Below are positions 1-11,359 of a DNA stretch of 64,000 nucleotides, in pieces. The stretch is from Prosopocoilus inquinatus (taxonomy: Eukaryota > Arthropoda > Insecta > Coleoptera > Lucanidae), in assembly GCA_036172665.1 (NCBI GenBank), contig CM069873.1, positions 32,666,001 through 32,730,000 on the forward strand. Direction: 5' to 3'. A program made the translations under genes and the position numbers. The notes under the pieces were generated by a model. It did not search any database. It saw only the letters and a list, made by a program, of their open reading frames with translations, and was not told the DNA's origin. The number at the start of each line of letters is the position of its first letter. Positions within the stretch are counted from its first letter, which is position 1.

Positions 1-1558
1 AGGTACAATTTTACTTCTTTAGCGAATTGCTTAAAATGTTTAATGTGTTTCAGTTCAGTGGGTAGCGCGTTATATGCGGTTATCATTTTATATTTTGGAC
101 CTCGTTCATATCGAGAAGAATGATGTTTTGGTATCATTAAATTACTACCATGTCTCGTGGTCATGGCCGTCAACACATCGCAATTTCTTATAAAAATGTC
201 AGAGTTATAAAGTCCACCGTGTTGCCTGTAAAAAAGTAACAATTTATAAATATATAAGCAAGGAAGTGGAAGAATATCTAAGTTTCTGAAATAATTTCTA
301 CACGACGTTCGTGACGGAAGTTTAAGCATGCATCGAATTATTTGCTTTTGTAACACGAAAACCATATTTGAATTAGTAGATGACCCCCAAAATAATATAC
401 CATGGGATAAATGACAATAAATGTAAGCATAATAAAAAATTTTTATTACATGAAGACTAACTTCATTTCTCAGTTGAAAAATTGCATAGAACGCTTTTCT
501 CAGTTTAGCACATATATTTTTAGTTTGTTGTTCCCATTTCAGCTCAGAATCCATAGATACACCTAGAAATTTTACTGTTTCACTTTCTTTAACTAACTTT
601 TCAGTCATTGTAATGTGGAAGGACTCTTCTTGAGAAATTTTATTGTAAAAACTTATCGCAGTAGTTTTTTGTTCATTTAAATATAAAAAATTTGACTCAC
701 ACCAATTAATCATGTTTTTGATTACGTTTGTAGCTACCATGGATAGATTAACGATGGTTGATTCACTAAAAATGCAAGAAGTGTCATCAGCAAATTGATA
801 CAATGAATTTATTTTTAAGTTCGCATGAAGATCATTATCATTAACATATATTAAGAACAAAATAGGGCCCAAGATAGAACCCTGTGGAACTCCTTGTGAA
901 ACATCAGCAAAAGAGGAAAGTACATTTTTGCGTTCTTTATTCACGACTGCATTGATTGAAACTTTTTGTGTTCTGTTAGTCAAGTATGACTTAAAAAGAT
1001 GTAGGACCTTACCGCGAATACCGTATGCCGACATTTTATCCAAAAGAAACGCGTGGTTGACCGTGTCAAATGCCTTTGACAGATCAAAATAAACGCCGAT
1101 TACCTTATTATTCTTTTCTAATTCCTCTAATATAAATGTGAGGGATTCAAATATAGCAAGTTCGCAGGATTTTTTTGGTAAGAAGCCGATTTGGCGCGTG
1201 GTTAATATACGGTTTAAACGAAGATAAGATAACAATCTCACATATATGGCATTTTCAAATATTTTGGAGAATGACGATAGTAATGATATGGGACGGTAAT
1301 TATTGATGTCAGTTCGACTTCCATTTTTATGGACAGGAATTACTTTGGCTTCCTTAAGTTTCGTTGGAAAAATGCCGGATTTAAACATTTCATTGATAAT
1401 ATTTGATCCAAACCTGATGATAATTTTGGATGAATATCATTAATTATATTGAATATCTCCAAAACACTACATGGCTTTAGAAACATTGATGAAGTGACTG
1501 AGACCGTAACAGTTGATGCTAAATGATTGTAAGTTGCAGTCGGAAGGTCCTTAGTAGG
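1..1558 (-). pseudogene. Non-LTR (jockey/CR1-type) reverse transcriptase, 5'-truncated, continues past left edge
   Basis: Read on the minus strand, a single frame stays open from about 1436 to base 1, so the ORF leaves the window. It has the reverse transcriptase signatures in order: NNYRPISLLSSFSKIFE near 1300, FDLSKAFDTVNHAF near 1070, SQGVPQGSILGPILF near 870 and the catalytic box QFADD near 790 (F in place of the usual Y of YADD), followed by the WCESNFLYLN and VKFLGVSMDSEL thumb motifs. Upstream of 1436 the frame meets TGA, but a second frame (1390-1558) reads SSGLDQI, which is the normal upstream motif, so one frameshift lies near 1390-1420. The homology stops at about 1558, which is 5' truncation as is usual for target-primed retrotransposition. 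The product would copy the element's own RNA at a nicked target. No endonuclease domain is present here. The strand, family and frameshift are seen directly; the exact clade is inference. Confidence 0.88.
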
Positions 1559-2386
1559 AATTTAATTTTAACAAATTAATAATTATGTAATTATACGTAT
1601 ATAATATTATATAATTAACAATTAAAATAATAATCTATTTCATAAAAATTCAAAAACGTTTAGTTTTCAAATTTAGATCGCGTGACGTTGAAGCGCCGTC
1701 TATTATCCCCAAAGAAAATAATTTACATAAGAGTCATTTAGAGCGCCATAAAAATTGTTTAAGTGCATATCCCTTAACAACATTATATATATATTCACGC
1801 TAAGGATCCAGCAAAATTCCTGCCTTCTAACTTGACGTAATGATTTTAATTTCAAAATTAAATTAAAATCCGAAAACCTGATGCAAAATTTTCAGAGCAC
1901 CTTTCGTCTTCTCCATTATTTTTATTAAATTTATTTCATTTTATTTATTTTAAGGAAATAGAAAATTAAAATAAATTAATCGATCTTCGAGAAAGCGATT
2001 TCTTCTTAACATTCTCAGTAATTTTTTTTTTAATTAATCGAAAGTATAGAATTATAGGGCACCAGTGTCATTTAGAGTACCATCTCCTGGCCAAAAGGGA
2101 AAACTATATTAATCGAATTGTAAATCATTTTTCATCACTGACGTTCTCGTCTCATCTTCTAATTTTAGATTTTATTCCTTTAAAATTATTTTCAAGAAAT
2201 AAAAAAGAAAAACATTTACAGAACGGATCATTATCATCTGTGCGTCATGTCTTGGTCAAAAGAGAAGGCACACCATCATCTCTAGCGTCGTCTCTTGACC
2301 AACAGTGAAGATTATTTTAATCGAATTTCAAAAATATTTCATCGCTGACGTTCTTATCTCATCGTTTCGTTCACTTCTCATCGTTT
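1559..2386. other. AT-rich intergenic DNA
   Basis: No gene seen. About 2085-2165 and 2240-2365 are diverged copies of one sequence (both contain a TTAATCGAATT block followed by ATCACTGACGTTC or ATCGCTGACGTTC), so an old tandem duplication lies just outside the copia element. A short direct duplication (CTCATCGTTTCGTTC type) sits at 2358-2391. Confidence 0.5.
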
Positions 2387-2391
2387 CGTTC

Positions 2392-2597
2392 TCTTGGAAT
2401 TATATACTAAGATTTTTGGTCATAGAAAACTCAATATTCGGTTTTAAGAAAAACTGTATTGACATTTTTTATGTAAGAAACAAAATCAACTATTTTATTC
2501 ATTATGTTTTGAAAACAGTAAACATCAGCTTGCTATTTTAATTCTCGTAGTGATTCAGTAGTGCATGAAATATTAAACAAAAATCTGAATTCCAACA
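2392..2597 (-). repeat. copia 3' LTR
   Basis: 206 bp, 5'-TGTTGGAATT...AATTCCAAGA-3' on the minus strand, preceded by TSD copy CGTTC (2387-2391). It matches the split right-hand LTR along its whole length. Confidence 0.93.
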
Positions 2598-2626
2598 CTT
2601 CCCCTCAATACGAGAATGTTCTACGT

Positions 2627-5600
2627 TCAACATCCATCTCCGATATGATGCATTCCGGATAGGTTGACACAATTTTTCAACTTCAGTCTCGGTAGACCCT
2701 TCGTAAGCATATCAGCTACGTTGTCACTAAAAGAGATGTGTCGAATTTGGAGACGCCCGTCGTTAACAGCTTCACGAATAAAGTGGTGACGGATATCTAT
2801 GTGTTTACTTCGAGCATGATAAACCGGATTCTCGGCAAGCATCATGGCACCAAAATTGTCATTTAACACCACGACATCTGTCAGATCGTTGAACCCCAAT
2901 TCTTTAAGTGTAGAGGTCCAATATACGGCTTCCTTGGCTCCTTCAGTCAATTCCATATATTCTGCCTCGGTCGAGGACAGGGCGACCGTCCTCTGTTTCC
3001 GTGAATCCCAGGATATGGGACTTCCGCTTAAGACGGAATGAATCCTGAGTAGGAATGTCGATCATCAGGACAATTTCCCCAGTCAGAGTCAACATAAGCT
3101 TTGATTGCAGCAGAGTCCTTTGAATAGGTCAAGCCAAGATTCATGGTGCCTTTAAGATATCGCAATACCTTTCTTGCGGCATTCCAATGAGTTTTACCAT
3201 AGCAATTATTAAACTGCCTAAGAAAGCTCGCCGCGAAGTTTATATCCGGTCGAGTTGCCAACGACAAGTATGTTAAACAACCCACGAGTTCCCGGTACGG
3301 CATATCCTCCGGATCACCCATTTCCTTGATCAGTTTCGAACCAACATCGACTGGAGTGCTTACAGGTTTTGCATCAGTCAGGCAAATCGCTGTAGGAGTT
3401 GATGTATCCTCGTTGGTTCATTATAATTCGGTCTTCGTGACGATCGAATTTAATGCCCAAGTAATAATCAACGGGACCGAGATCTTTGATATCGAAATTG
3501 TCCGACAGTTTTCTCCCAAGTTGCGCGATGGATTTTGAGTTTCTTGAGACAACGAGAATGTCATCCACGTATACCGCTATTAGGACAATTCCTTCCTCTC
3601 GGCCCTTATAATATAAGCATGGATCTCCACTGGATGGCGTAGCGCCGCAGTCCAATAAGACCTGTTTTAGCTTCGCATACCATTGCCTTCCGGCTTGACG
3701 AAGTCCATATAAGGACTTTTTAAGTAGGCATACTTTATTCCCTCCGTTCAACTCGGTCAGTGCTTTTCTCGCTTTGGACCTACGATGTCATCACCACTCT
3801 CGCGAGCGATGATTTGAAGCAATTCAGGCAGTTGCTTTGGAGATTCCATCATAATTTGCTCTTCTAGATCGCCATTCAGGTATGCAGTATTGACATTATA
3901 TTGCCTAATGTGTATTCCATTTCGAGCGGCTAATGCAGCCATCAGTCTGATGGTACTAAATCGAGCAACTGGTGCGAAGGTATCCGTGAAATGGATGCCT
4001 GGTCACTGACTGAATCCCTGCGCCATCAGTCTCGCTTTCCTTCTTTCCAAGTTGCCGTCAGGTCCATATTTGTTGCGCAATACGAATCGACTTCCTATGA
4101 CTTCAGCTTTCTCAGGACGATCGATCAATTGCCATGTGTCGTTCTTGATGATAGAACTGAGCTCGCTGTCCATTGCGTCTTTCCAATCATCGAAATCGGG
4201 ACCCGATAAGGCTTGTCGTACTGGTATATCGCATAAGAACGCTTGCCCTATTTCGACCATTTCTGCAACAGACTGTGCGCTCACCCCGTATTGTTTCCGT
4301 GGTCGCCCCGGTTTACCGGTCCGTATGATCCTCGGTCTGCCTGGAGTTCTCCTGGGCGCTTGTTCTAAACCTTCAGGCGCATTTTCAAGTTGTTCTTGGC
4401 CGGTGTGTATATATATATAGCCCTTGCATTCATCTGAAAAACCTACCAAAATTCCATCTTTAGTGCGAGGTTCTAGCTTACCCTTTCCTGGTTTCCTATC
4501 TAGACAATGGACTGGAGATCCGAAGTCACGCAAATAGCTCACGTCAGGAATCTTTCCGGTCCATACCTCGTAGGGAGTTTTCCTATTCAGAACTCGTGTA
4601 GGACAACGATTCCTAATGTGATTGGCTGCGTTCACCGCCTCTGCCCAAAAGCGAGGTGGTAACCCTGATTGAATCAGCAAACATCGCGCCGTCTCGAGCA
4701 AAGTCCGATTCTTTCTCTCAGCAATGCCATTTTGTTTAGGATTGTACGGAATAGTCAATCGTCTCGTGATTCCGCGTGATTTAAAAAAATTGTCGAAGTC
4801 GTTGCTAAGATATTCTCTGCCATTGTCAGTTTGAAGGCATTTGACTTTACGGCCCCTTTGGTTTTCGACGAGTATAATAAATTCCTTGATAACTTTGAGT
4901 ACCTCGTCCTTGGATTTCAAAAATCGAATTTCGCACCAACGCGAATAGTCGTCTATAAATTCCATGAAGTATTTCGCCCCATTGAGAGATCCTACGCGCA
5001 TTGGTCCGCAGATGTCCGAGTGAACTAAATCTAACAACTCCGTTCTGCGTTTGGATTTCTTCGGAAAAGGTGCCCGGTTCATTTTTCCCTTAATACAAAC
5101 CGAACATTCAAGTCCGTCACCCAACTCTTTGCGATTCAGGCCGGGTATGGTACCTTTACGCTCCGCTTCGCGAAGATCTGACATATTCAAATGTCCAAGA
5201 CGTCGATGCCATGAGATTCTCGAAGCGCATGTGAATTTTTCGGGAAATTCTGACTCGGATGCGGTAACTCGAACGCACTCTTCGTGTTCGCGCGTGTAAT
5301 AAAGTCCATCGATTCTATCTGCGATTAACTTGTTGTTATCAAACTTAATTTCGAAACCTTGATCGGCAATTCTACCTACGGACAAAAGATTTGTTCGCAA
5401 ATCAGGAAAGTGTAAGGTCCGATTAAGCGAAATGTTCTTTACTGCACCGCGCACGCTCGTCGTGAACCTGGGGGTACCTTCAGCGACACTTTGCGTTGTT
5501 GTGCTATTCGCTAGGCTAAGAACTCCACGCTTCGAATCGTTAATGTCCGAAAAGAATGCAACATCATTACATAAGGATGATGTAGCACTGCTGTCCAAAC

Positions 5601-5772
5601 ACCATTTTTGTGCGCGTTCAGTGGACTTTTCAGCGCCGTTTGCGAACTCACGTTTAGCGTCTTTCGTGCGACATTGCGCGGCTTTATGCCCGAACTTTTT
5701 GCACTTATTGCACCGAATATTAAAATGACGTCCGTTCGTGTCCGTCTTGTCATTTCCCGAGTTTTCTGTCAT
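2627..5772 (-). pseudogene. copia pol: zinc knuckle, protease, integrase, reverse transcriptase, RNase H (broken)
   Basis: The longest open part (4003-5772, 589 aa) starts with a CCHC knuckle (CNKCKKFGHKAAQC), then the aspartic protease site WCLDSSATS, where the usual DSGAT glycine is serine, then the HLGH pre-integrase motif and the integrase core: first D in HSDICGPM, second D in QTDNGREY, E in QNGIAERKN. Reverse transcriptase continues in separate frames: NTAYLNGDLEE (3757-3942) and SLYGLRQAGRQWY plus catalytic YVDD (3374-3751). RNase H pieces are at 3028-3321 (AYVDSDWGNC) and 2627-2956 (VVVLNDNFGA, KHIDIRHHFIRE, ADMLTKGL). At least three frame changes or stops (near 4000, 3755 and 3325) inactivate it. 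Order PR-INT-RT-RH identifies Ty1/copia rather than gypsy. Confidence 0.93.
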
Positions 5773-6337
5773 TTAGTTCTTAAACTTTTGACCGTGTTTT
5801 TTATTTACATACAAAACACTTGATGACGACGAACGTTCGTTCCTATGAGCGTCATATTCCTCGACGATCTTGGTCCGAAGTGCCTCCGGCGTGCGCAAAT
5901 CTACCTCCATATCTTTTAACTTCGACAGCGTCAAAGAAACGACCAACATGTTCGCGTATGTTGCCGTTATCTTCCATACGTTATAACATCAGTTGCTTCA
6001 AGAGCGTTGCCTTCCTAGCTGGTCCTTTTGATTGATAGATCGCTTCCAATCTAAGCCATACCTCTCGTGATGTAACACATCCCTTTATGTGTTTCAACTC
6101 CGTAGCACAAATAGAAAGAACGATGTCCGATTTGGCGTTGCTGTCATCCCTTATCCACGCCTTTACAGCGTTTATGGATGCTTCATCGCCGATGATCAAT
6201 TCAGGTTTCGTACTCGTTCCATTTACAAAATCCCCTCCGTCATTCTTGATGAGTAAAGCTTCCATATGAATTTTCCAAGTGTCGTAATTTTCACGATTAA
6301 GCGTATCAAATCTCAACACGTTTGTCGAATTCATCAT
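5773..6337 (-). pseudogene. copia gag (nucleocapsid precursor), frameshifted
   Basis: 118 residues are open from 6337 to 5981, beginning MMNSTNVLRFDTLNRENYDT and including W at the DTWKIHMEALL block and the SREVWLRLEAIYQSKG block, typical of the copia gag (UBN2/Retrotran_gag_2) family. The start codon is the first ATG after the primer site. At about 5985 the frame ends and gag homology continues in another frame to the pol ORF start at 5772. Gag would form the particle that packages element RNA; this copy cannot make full-length Gag. Confidence 0.85.
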
Positions 6338-6389
6338 GCACAGAATTTCTTGTATTTTGCTTCAGATACTTATGACCAAATTACCACGC

Positions 6390-6404
6390 TCTGGGCCCAT
6401 AACC
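6390..6404 (-). other. copia primer-binding site
   Basis: The minus strand reads GGTTATGGGCCCAG immediately after the 5' LTR. This is the copia-type site that pairs with an internal stretch of initiator tRNA-Met (half-tRNA primer) rather than with the tRNA 3' end. The sequence is seen; the primer identity is from knowledge of copia. Confidence 0.85.
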
Positions 6405-6460
6405 TCTTGGAATTATATACTAAGGTTTTTGGTCATAGAAAACTCAATATTCGGTTTTAA
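6405..6460 (-). repeat. copia 5' LTR, internal-side fragment
   Basis: First 56 bp (plus-strand sense) of the right LTR, interrupted at 6461 by the hAT-like element. Its last 8 bp GGTTTTAA form the left target duplication of that insertion. Confidence 0.92.
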
Positions 6461-6629
6461 CAATGATCTGGTATGGGTTGGATGGAATGTAGAGTGAGAG
6501 GTATTGCGACGAACATTAGAGAGAGAGAAAACTAGCCTCGATCAGCTGGGTTGGGGCAAAAACGTCAAAATTAGTTTGACAATGTCAAAACGTGAAAACA
6601 TTCGTTGTCTGTGCGTTTAGTCTGTTAGT

Positions 6630-8052
6630 TTTCCGTTCTGCATGGAGCTCTGGGTAGCACCCCACGAGTGCTCACGATTATCCTTAACGACCAAAGCGCT
6701 AAAATCAAAAGTAAAAAAGTTCCGGCGATTTTTTTGTGTCTCGATATGAAATTTTGTCAAAGTGCAAAATGGAAATTTTTCTCGAAAATTTTTCCGTTCT
6801 GCATGGAGTTCTGGGTAGCACCCCACGAGTGCTCACGATTATCCTTAAAGACCAAAGCGCTAAAATCAAAAGTAAAAAAGTTCCAGCGATTTTTCGTGTC
6901 TCGATAAGAAATTTTGTCAAAGTGCAAAATGGAAATTTTTCTCAAAAATTTTTCCGTTCTGCATGGAGTTCTGGGTAGCACCCCACGAGTGCTCACGATT
7001 ATCCTTAAAGACCAAAGCGCTAAAATCAAAAGTAAAAAAGTTCCAGCGATTTTTCGTGTCTCGATATGAAATTTTGTCAAAGTGCAAAATGGAAATTTTT
7101 CTCAAAAATTTTTCCGTTCTGCTTGGAGTTCTGGGTAGCACCCCACAAGTGCTCACGATTATCCTTAACGACCAAAGCGCTAAAATCAAAAGTAAAAAAG
7201 TTCCAGCGATTTTTCGTGTCTGGATGTGAAATTTTGTCAAAGTGTAAAATGGAAATTTTTCTCAAAAATTTTTCCGTTCTGCATGGAGTTCTGGGTAGCA
7301 CCCCACGAGTGCTCACGATTATCCTTAAAGACCAAAGCGCTAAAATCAAAAGTAAAAAAGTTCCAGCGATTTTTCGTGTCTCGATAAGAAATTTTGTCAA
7401 AGTGTAAAATGGAAATTTTTCTCAAAAATTTTTCCGTTCTGCTTGGAGTTCTGGGTAGCACCCCACAAGTGCTCACGATTATCCTTAACGACCAAAGCGC
7501 TAAAATCAAAAGTAAAAAAGTTCCAGCGATTTTTCGTGTCTGGATGTGAAATTTTGTCAAAGTGTAAAATGGAAATTTTTCTCAAAAATTTTTCCGTTCT
7601 GCATGGAGTTCTGGGTAGCACCCCACGAGTGCTCACGATTATCCTTAAAGACCAAAGCGCTAAAATCAAAAGTAAAAAAGTTCCAGCGATTTTTCGTGTC
7701 TCGATAAGAAATTTTGTCAAAGTGTAAAATGGAAATTTTTCTCAAAAATTTTTCCGTTCTGCTTGGAGTTCTGGGTAGCACCCCACAAGTGCTCACGATT
7801 ATCCTTAACGACCAAAGCGCTAAAATCAAAAGTAAAAAAGTTCCAGCGATTTTTCGTGTCTCGATAAGAAATTTTGTCAAAGTGCAAAATGGAAATTTTT
7901 CTCAAAAATTTTTCCGTTCTGCATGGAGTTCTGAGTATCACCCCACGAGTGCTCACGATTATCCTTAACGACCAAAGAGCTAAAATCAAAAGTAAAAAAG
8001 TTCCAGCGATTTTTCGTTTCTCGAATTGAAGTGTTGTCAAAGCGTAAAATGA
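6630..8052. repeat. 160-bp tandem satellite, nine units, with a 320-bp higher-order pattern
   Basis: The landmark GTGCTCACGATTATCC recurs at 6668, 6829, 6989, 7149, 7309, 7469, 7629, 7789 and 7949 (spacing 161 then 160). From about 7120 to 7760 two unit types alternate (GCTTGG/CACAAGT/TTAACG versus GCATGG/CACGAGT/TTAAAG), giving a 320-bp dimer repeat. A degenerate outlying piece (GAGTTCTGGATAGCACC) is at about 8220. Repeated 107-aa frames on both strands are by-products of the periodicity. Confidence 0.93.
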
Positions 8053-8499
8053 AAAAAAAATAATTTGAATTTCTTTTCTTTTAAGAGTAGTATGGTACTT
8101 AAACTAATAATTATTTAGTATTTATAGGTCTCTGCACCCAAAAATAAAATGTTTCTTCGTGTTCTGATCTTTTGTAGAATAAGGGGGACATAGTAATTTC
8201 AAAATTTCGAGATTCCGTTTAGAGTTCTGGATAGCACCTCAATAGTTCTAGAGAAAGTCTTAATGGTGAAATTAATTATTTCCAACAATTAACATTTTAT
8301 AGCCAATTTTCAAATTCCGTTTTGTGAACTTAGCACCCCAAATTTTAAAAGTCATTTTTTTATGTTTAATCCGCTAGAACTCTTTTTAATTTTGACAGAA
8401 CTCCAGAACTCTTTGGGGTACTATCAGAACTCCTATAAAAAATCACTTTTTTGAAAAATGGGGTGCCAACTTCACAGAGGTTAGATTTTAAGTTTTATG

Positions 8500-9409
8500 C
8501 AATGATGTAATAAGGTTAGATGGAGTCTAGCGTCATTTTGAATAGGACTGCATTGGCTTTAACATTAGAGAGAGAAAGATAATATGAGCATTCCCTAAGA
8601 GTAACAAAGATCAGAAATGGCCGATACCACGTGGTTTGGGGCAAATGAAAGCTTAGTTCAGATGCATCCGGATACGCAAAAAACTAGCCAATCAAAAACA
8701 TATTGCAATAAATATTTTGCAAATTCGGAATGCATCTCAACTAAGCTTAATGTGTTTGCAAACACCGTTGCCATGGCAAGTAAGCGGTGGAATAGCGAAT
8801 TGTCAAAAATTAATGAACTTCGTATTTTATAGTTCATATTCCAATTTTAAATTAGACTATCGAATCTATTTTTACAATTTGCACATGCGTGTAATACGAA
8901 ATGTATTCAATATTTTAAGTAATTTTAAAATGCGTCTAACCTCTCTGTAGATGAATGTATTTATATCTTTTTGTCGCTTATTTATGCAATCATCAGCGAA
9001 ACAAGTAGGTATTCTACATTTTATTAACGCGATTATTGAAATATGATAATAAAAGATAATTAAGAAACCTGCTTATCTTTTTAGAGTACAATAGTAACTC
9101 ACATAAAACTAAAAATCTAATAAAATGACATTCAAAATCAATTTAAAACATCCCGTGAAAACTAGAAGCGAAATCAATGGATGTTGAACTTGTCAAATAA
9201 CTTGAAATCGAGAAAACAACCCCACAAAATCCAATCTGAAAACTGAGAGACTAAACGCACAGACAACGAATGTTTTGACGTTTTGACATTGTCAAACTAA
9301 TTTTGACGTTTTGCCCCAACCCAGCTGATCGAGGATAGTTTTCTCTCTCTCTAATGTTCGTCGTGATACCTCTCACTCTACATTCCATCCACCCCATACC
9401 AGATCATTG
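8500..9409. mobile_element. hAT-like non-autonomous element (inner copy, opposite orientation)
   Basis: 910 bp, flanked by the perfect 8-bp direct repeat GTTTTATG (8492-8499 and 9410-9417). It begins with end Y (CAATGATGTAATAAGG) and finishes with end X (CCATACCAGATCATTG), so it is the same family as the outer element but inverted. Its Y arm (8500-9107) pairs with the outer Y arm (9411-10019), and its X arm (about 9240-9409) pairs with 6461-6630. The inner copy lacks the 160-bp array. A 71-codon open frame occurs in both Y arms (8617-8832 plus, 9687-9902 minus); I do not regard it as a gene. Confidence 0.85.
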
Positions 9410-10027
9410 GTTTTATGTAAGTAACTATTTTACTCTAAAAAGATAAGCAGGTTTCTTAAATATTTTTTATTATAATATTTCAATAATCGCATTAATAAAA
9501 TGTAGAATACCTACTTGATTCGCTGATGATTGCATAAATATGCGACAAAAAGATGTAAATGTATCCATCCACAGAGAGAGTAGACGCATTTTAAAATTAC
9601 TTAAAATATTGAATATATTTCGTATTACACGCATGTGCAAATTGTAAAATTAGATTCGATAGTCTAATTTAAAATTGGACTATGAACTATAAATTACGAA
9701 GTTCAATAATTTTTGACAATTCGCTATTCAACCACTTACTCGCCATGGCAACGGTGTTTGCAAACGTATTAAGCTTTGCTGAGATGCATTCCGAATTTGC
9801 AAAATATTTATTGCGATTTGTTTTTGATTGGCTAGTTTTTTGCGTATCCGGATGCATCTGAACTAAGCTTTCATTTGCCCCAAACCACGTGGTATCGGCC
9901 ATTTCTGATCTTTGTTACTCTTAGGGAATGCTCATATTATCTTTCTCTCTCTAATGTTAAAACCGATGCAGTCCTATTCAAAATGACGCTAGACTCCATC
10001 TAACCTTATTACAGCATTGAGTTTTAA

Positions 10028-10177
10028 GAAAAACTGTATTGACATTTTTCATGTAAGAAACAAAATCAACTATTTTATTCATTATGTTTTGAAAACAGTA
10101 AACATCAGCTCGCTATTTTAATTCTCGTAGTGATTCTGTAGTGCATGAAATATTAAACAAAAATCTGAATTCCAACA
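10028..10177 (-). repeat. copia 5' LTR, outer fragment
   Basis: Remaining 150 bp of the right LTR. 56 + 150 = 206 bp, exactly the length of the left LTR. The hAT target duplication copy AGTTTTAA lies at 10020-10027 (one mismatch to GGTTTTAA). Confidence 0.92.
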
Positions 10178-10182
10178 CGTTC

Positions 10183-10752
10183 TTATCTTATCGTTGATTT
10201 TTTTAAATAACTAATTAATTTCAACGAAAACGAAATGACTTTGAAAGGGCTTCCTCTATAAAGTATAGCGAAATTAAAAAGAATAATAGAAAATAGATAT
10301 TTTTATTGTACTGTAGCTGACGATTTATTGACCCCCAAATAGCTCCTATAGGTTCGTTAACTTGATTCTCAACTGATCCCTACAGATTCATCGACTTTTT
10401 TTACGTTTTCATCGAACCAGCCGGGGTCAATTTAAAAAAAAAAAGAAAACGAGAGTTGATGGTTCTCAGGTTTTGAAAAACATTTATAACAAACGACGGT
10501 CTAGCGTTGCCTAACAAGCGCAAGAAACAAAAAATCTTCGACGAATTGGATATAAGCAAAACCTTCGTTTTGGTATCGTAAAATAAATAAAACCGAAAGC
10601 AAAAGGTGTTCGAATTCGCATCGAATTTCGACTTTTTCTTCATAGAAAAGAAAACAAACCCTAACTAAGAAATAAATTTACAAGTGTGCATGAGGATATT
10701 CCTTGAAAGAAACATATAAGAAAAAGTTAAAATTAAAATAACTATAATAATA
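10183..10752. other. AT-rich intergenic DNA
   Basis: No supportable gene or repeat structure seen. The one longer frame (10401-10643 minus) has no recognisable motif. Confidence 0.45.
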
Positions 10753-11359
10753 TACCGGGTGGAAAGTTTCAAACCCGAACATAGCAAACTTGTATTGAAA
10801 ACTATGTTTCTGTGAATTGCTGCTCGCCATTTGAAGATACAAAAATGGCAATGGTATTAAAGAAAAGAGAAAATTGTGGACAATATTGTGGTGTTAAGAT
10901 TATTTCTAAATATTAATACTTTCGGAATAGAAATAAAATTTTCAAATTTTAAACGAAAAATTTAGTCGCCTATGTCAGGTTTGAAACTTTCAGTTGTTTC
11001 AATTAATGGAAAATAATGTATACGTCAGTCAAAAAGTATTATGAATTATTGTACAGAGCAAATAATAGGTAGGTACTCTTGTCGTTAAGTTACAACAATT
11101 CTTTCTTTATTAGAATGATAATTGTATTCTACGTCATTGCATACAAAAATACTGTTGTTTCTGATACCATCAATAAACTTGAAATTATGCCATGGGCAAT
11201 CAATACCGACTCGTGTCGATACTAAATCAGTTTTAAATTCAATAATTGTACTAAGAATTAAATAAGTTTCATCCTGTTCAAGAATAAGTAACACACAACT
11301 GTAAATATTAAAAAAAAAACATCAATTTCACAAATCCAGTTGCCATCAACATTGTATTG

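Larger units (their letters stand above)
6461..10019. mobile_element. hAT-like non-autonomous DNA element with internal satellite (outer copy)
   Basis: Inserted in the copia LTR with an 8-bp target duplication (GGTTTTAA 6453-6460, AGTTTTAA 10020-10027). Ends are CAATGATCTGGTATGG at 6461 and ...CCTTATTACAGCATTG at 10019. The 8-bp TSD and CA(A)TG ends fit the hAT superfamily; no transposase is present. It contains the 160-bp satellite array and a second element of the same family. Two ends can be told apart: end X (CTGGTATGG...GAGAGAGAGAAAAC) at the left and end Y (TGTAATAAGG...) at the right. Confidence 0.82.
2392..10177 (-). mobile_element. copia-type LTR retrotransposon, complete ends, with a nested DNA element in its 5' LTR
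   Basis: The two LTRs are 206 bp each (2392-2597; 6405-6460 plus 10028-10177 once the nested insertion and its target duplication are removed). They are flanked by the 5-bp direct repeat CGTTC at 2387-2391 and 10178-10182. By eye the LTRs differ at four positions (about 98% identity), so the insertion is fairly young. The element is on the minus strand: LTR begins TGTTGGAATTC, the primer-binding site GGTTATGGGCCCAG abuts the 5' LTR at 6404, and a purine tract (TTGAGGGGAAG) abuts the 3' LTR at 2598. The coding region between them is broken by several frameshifts, so the copy is not autonomous. The LTR terminates in GA rather than CA on the coding strand, an unusual end. Confidence 0.95.

Noticed and set aside
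5432..5728. Plus-strand ORFs of 80-122 aa across 4000-5800
   Set aside because: Shadows of the minus-strand copia pol, which has all the domain motifs.
6757..8040. Serial 107-aa ORFs on the minus strand and related frames on the plus strand
   Set aside because: Products of the 160-bp satellite read across two units; identical proteins restart every 160 bp in shifting frames and have no known motif.
8617..8832. 71-aa ORF (MADTTWFGANESLVQMHPDT...) present twice in inverted Y arms
   Set aside because: The two copies differ by several amino-acid changes with no sign of synonymous bias, and lie in terminal DNA of a non-autonomous element. Conservation is explained by duplication.
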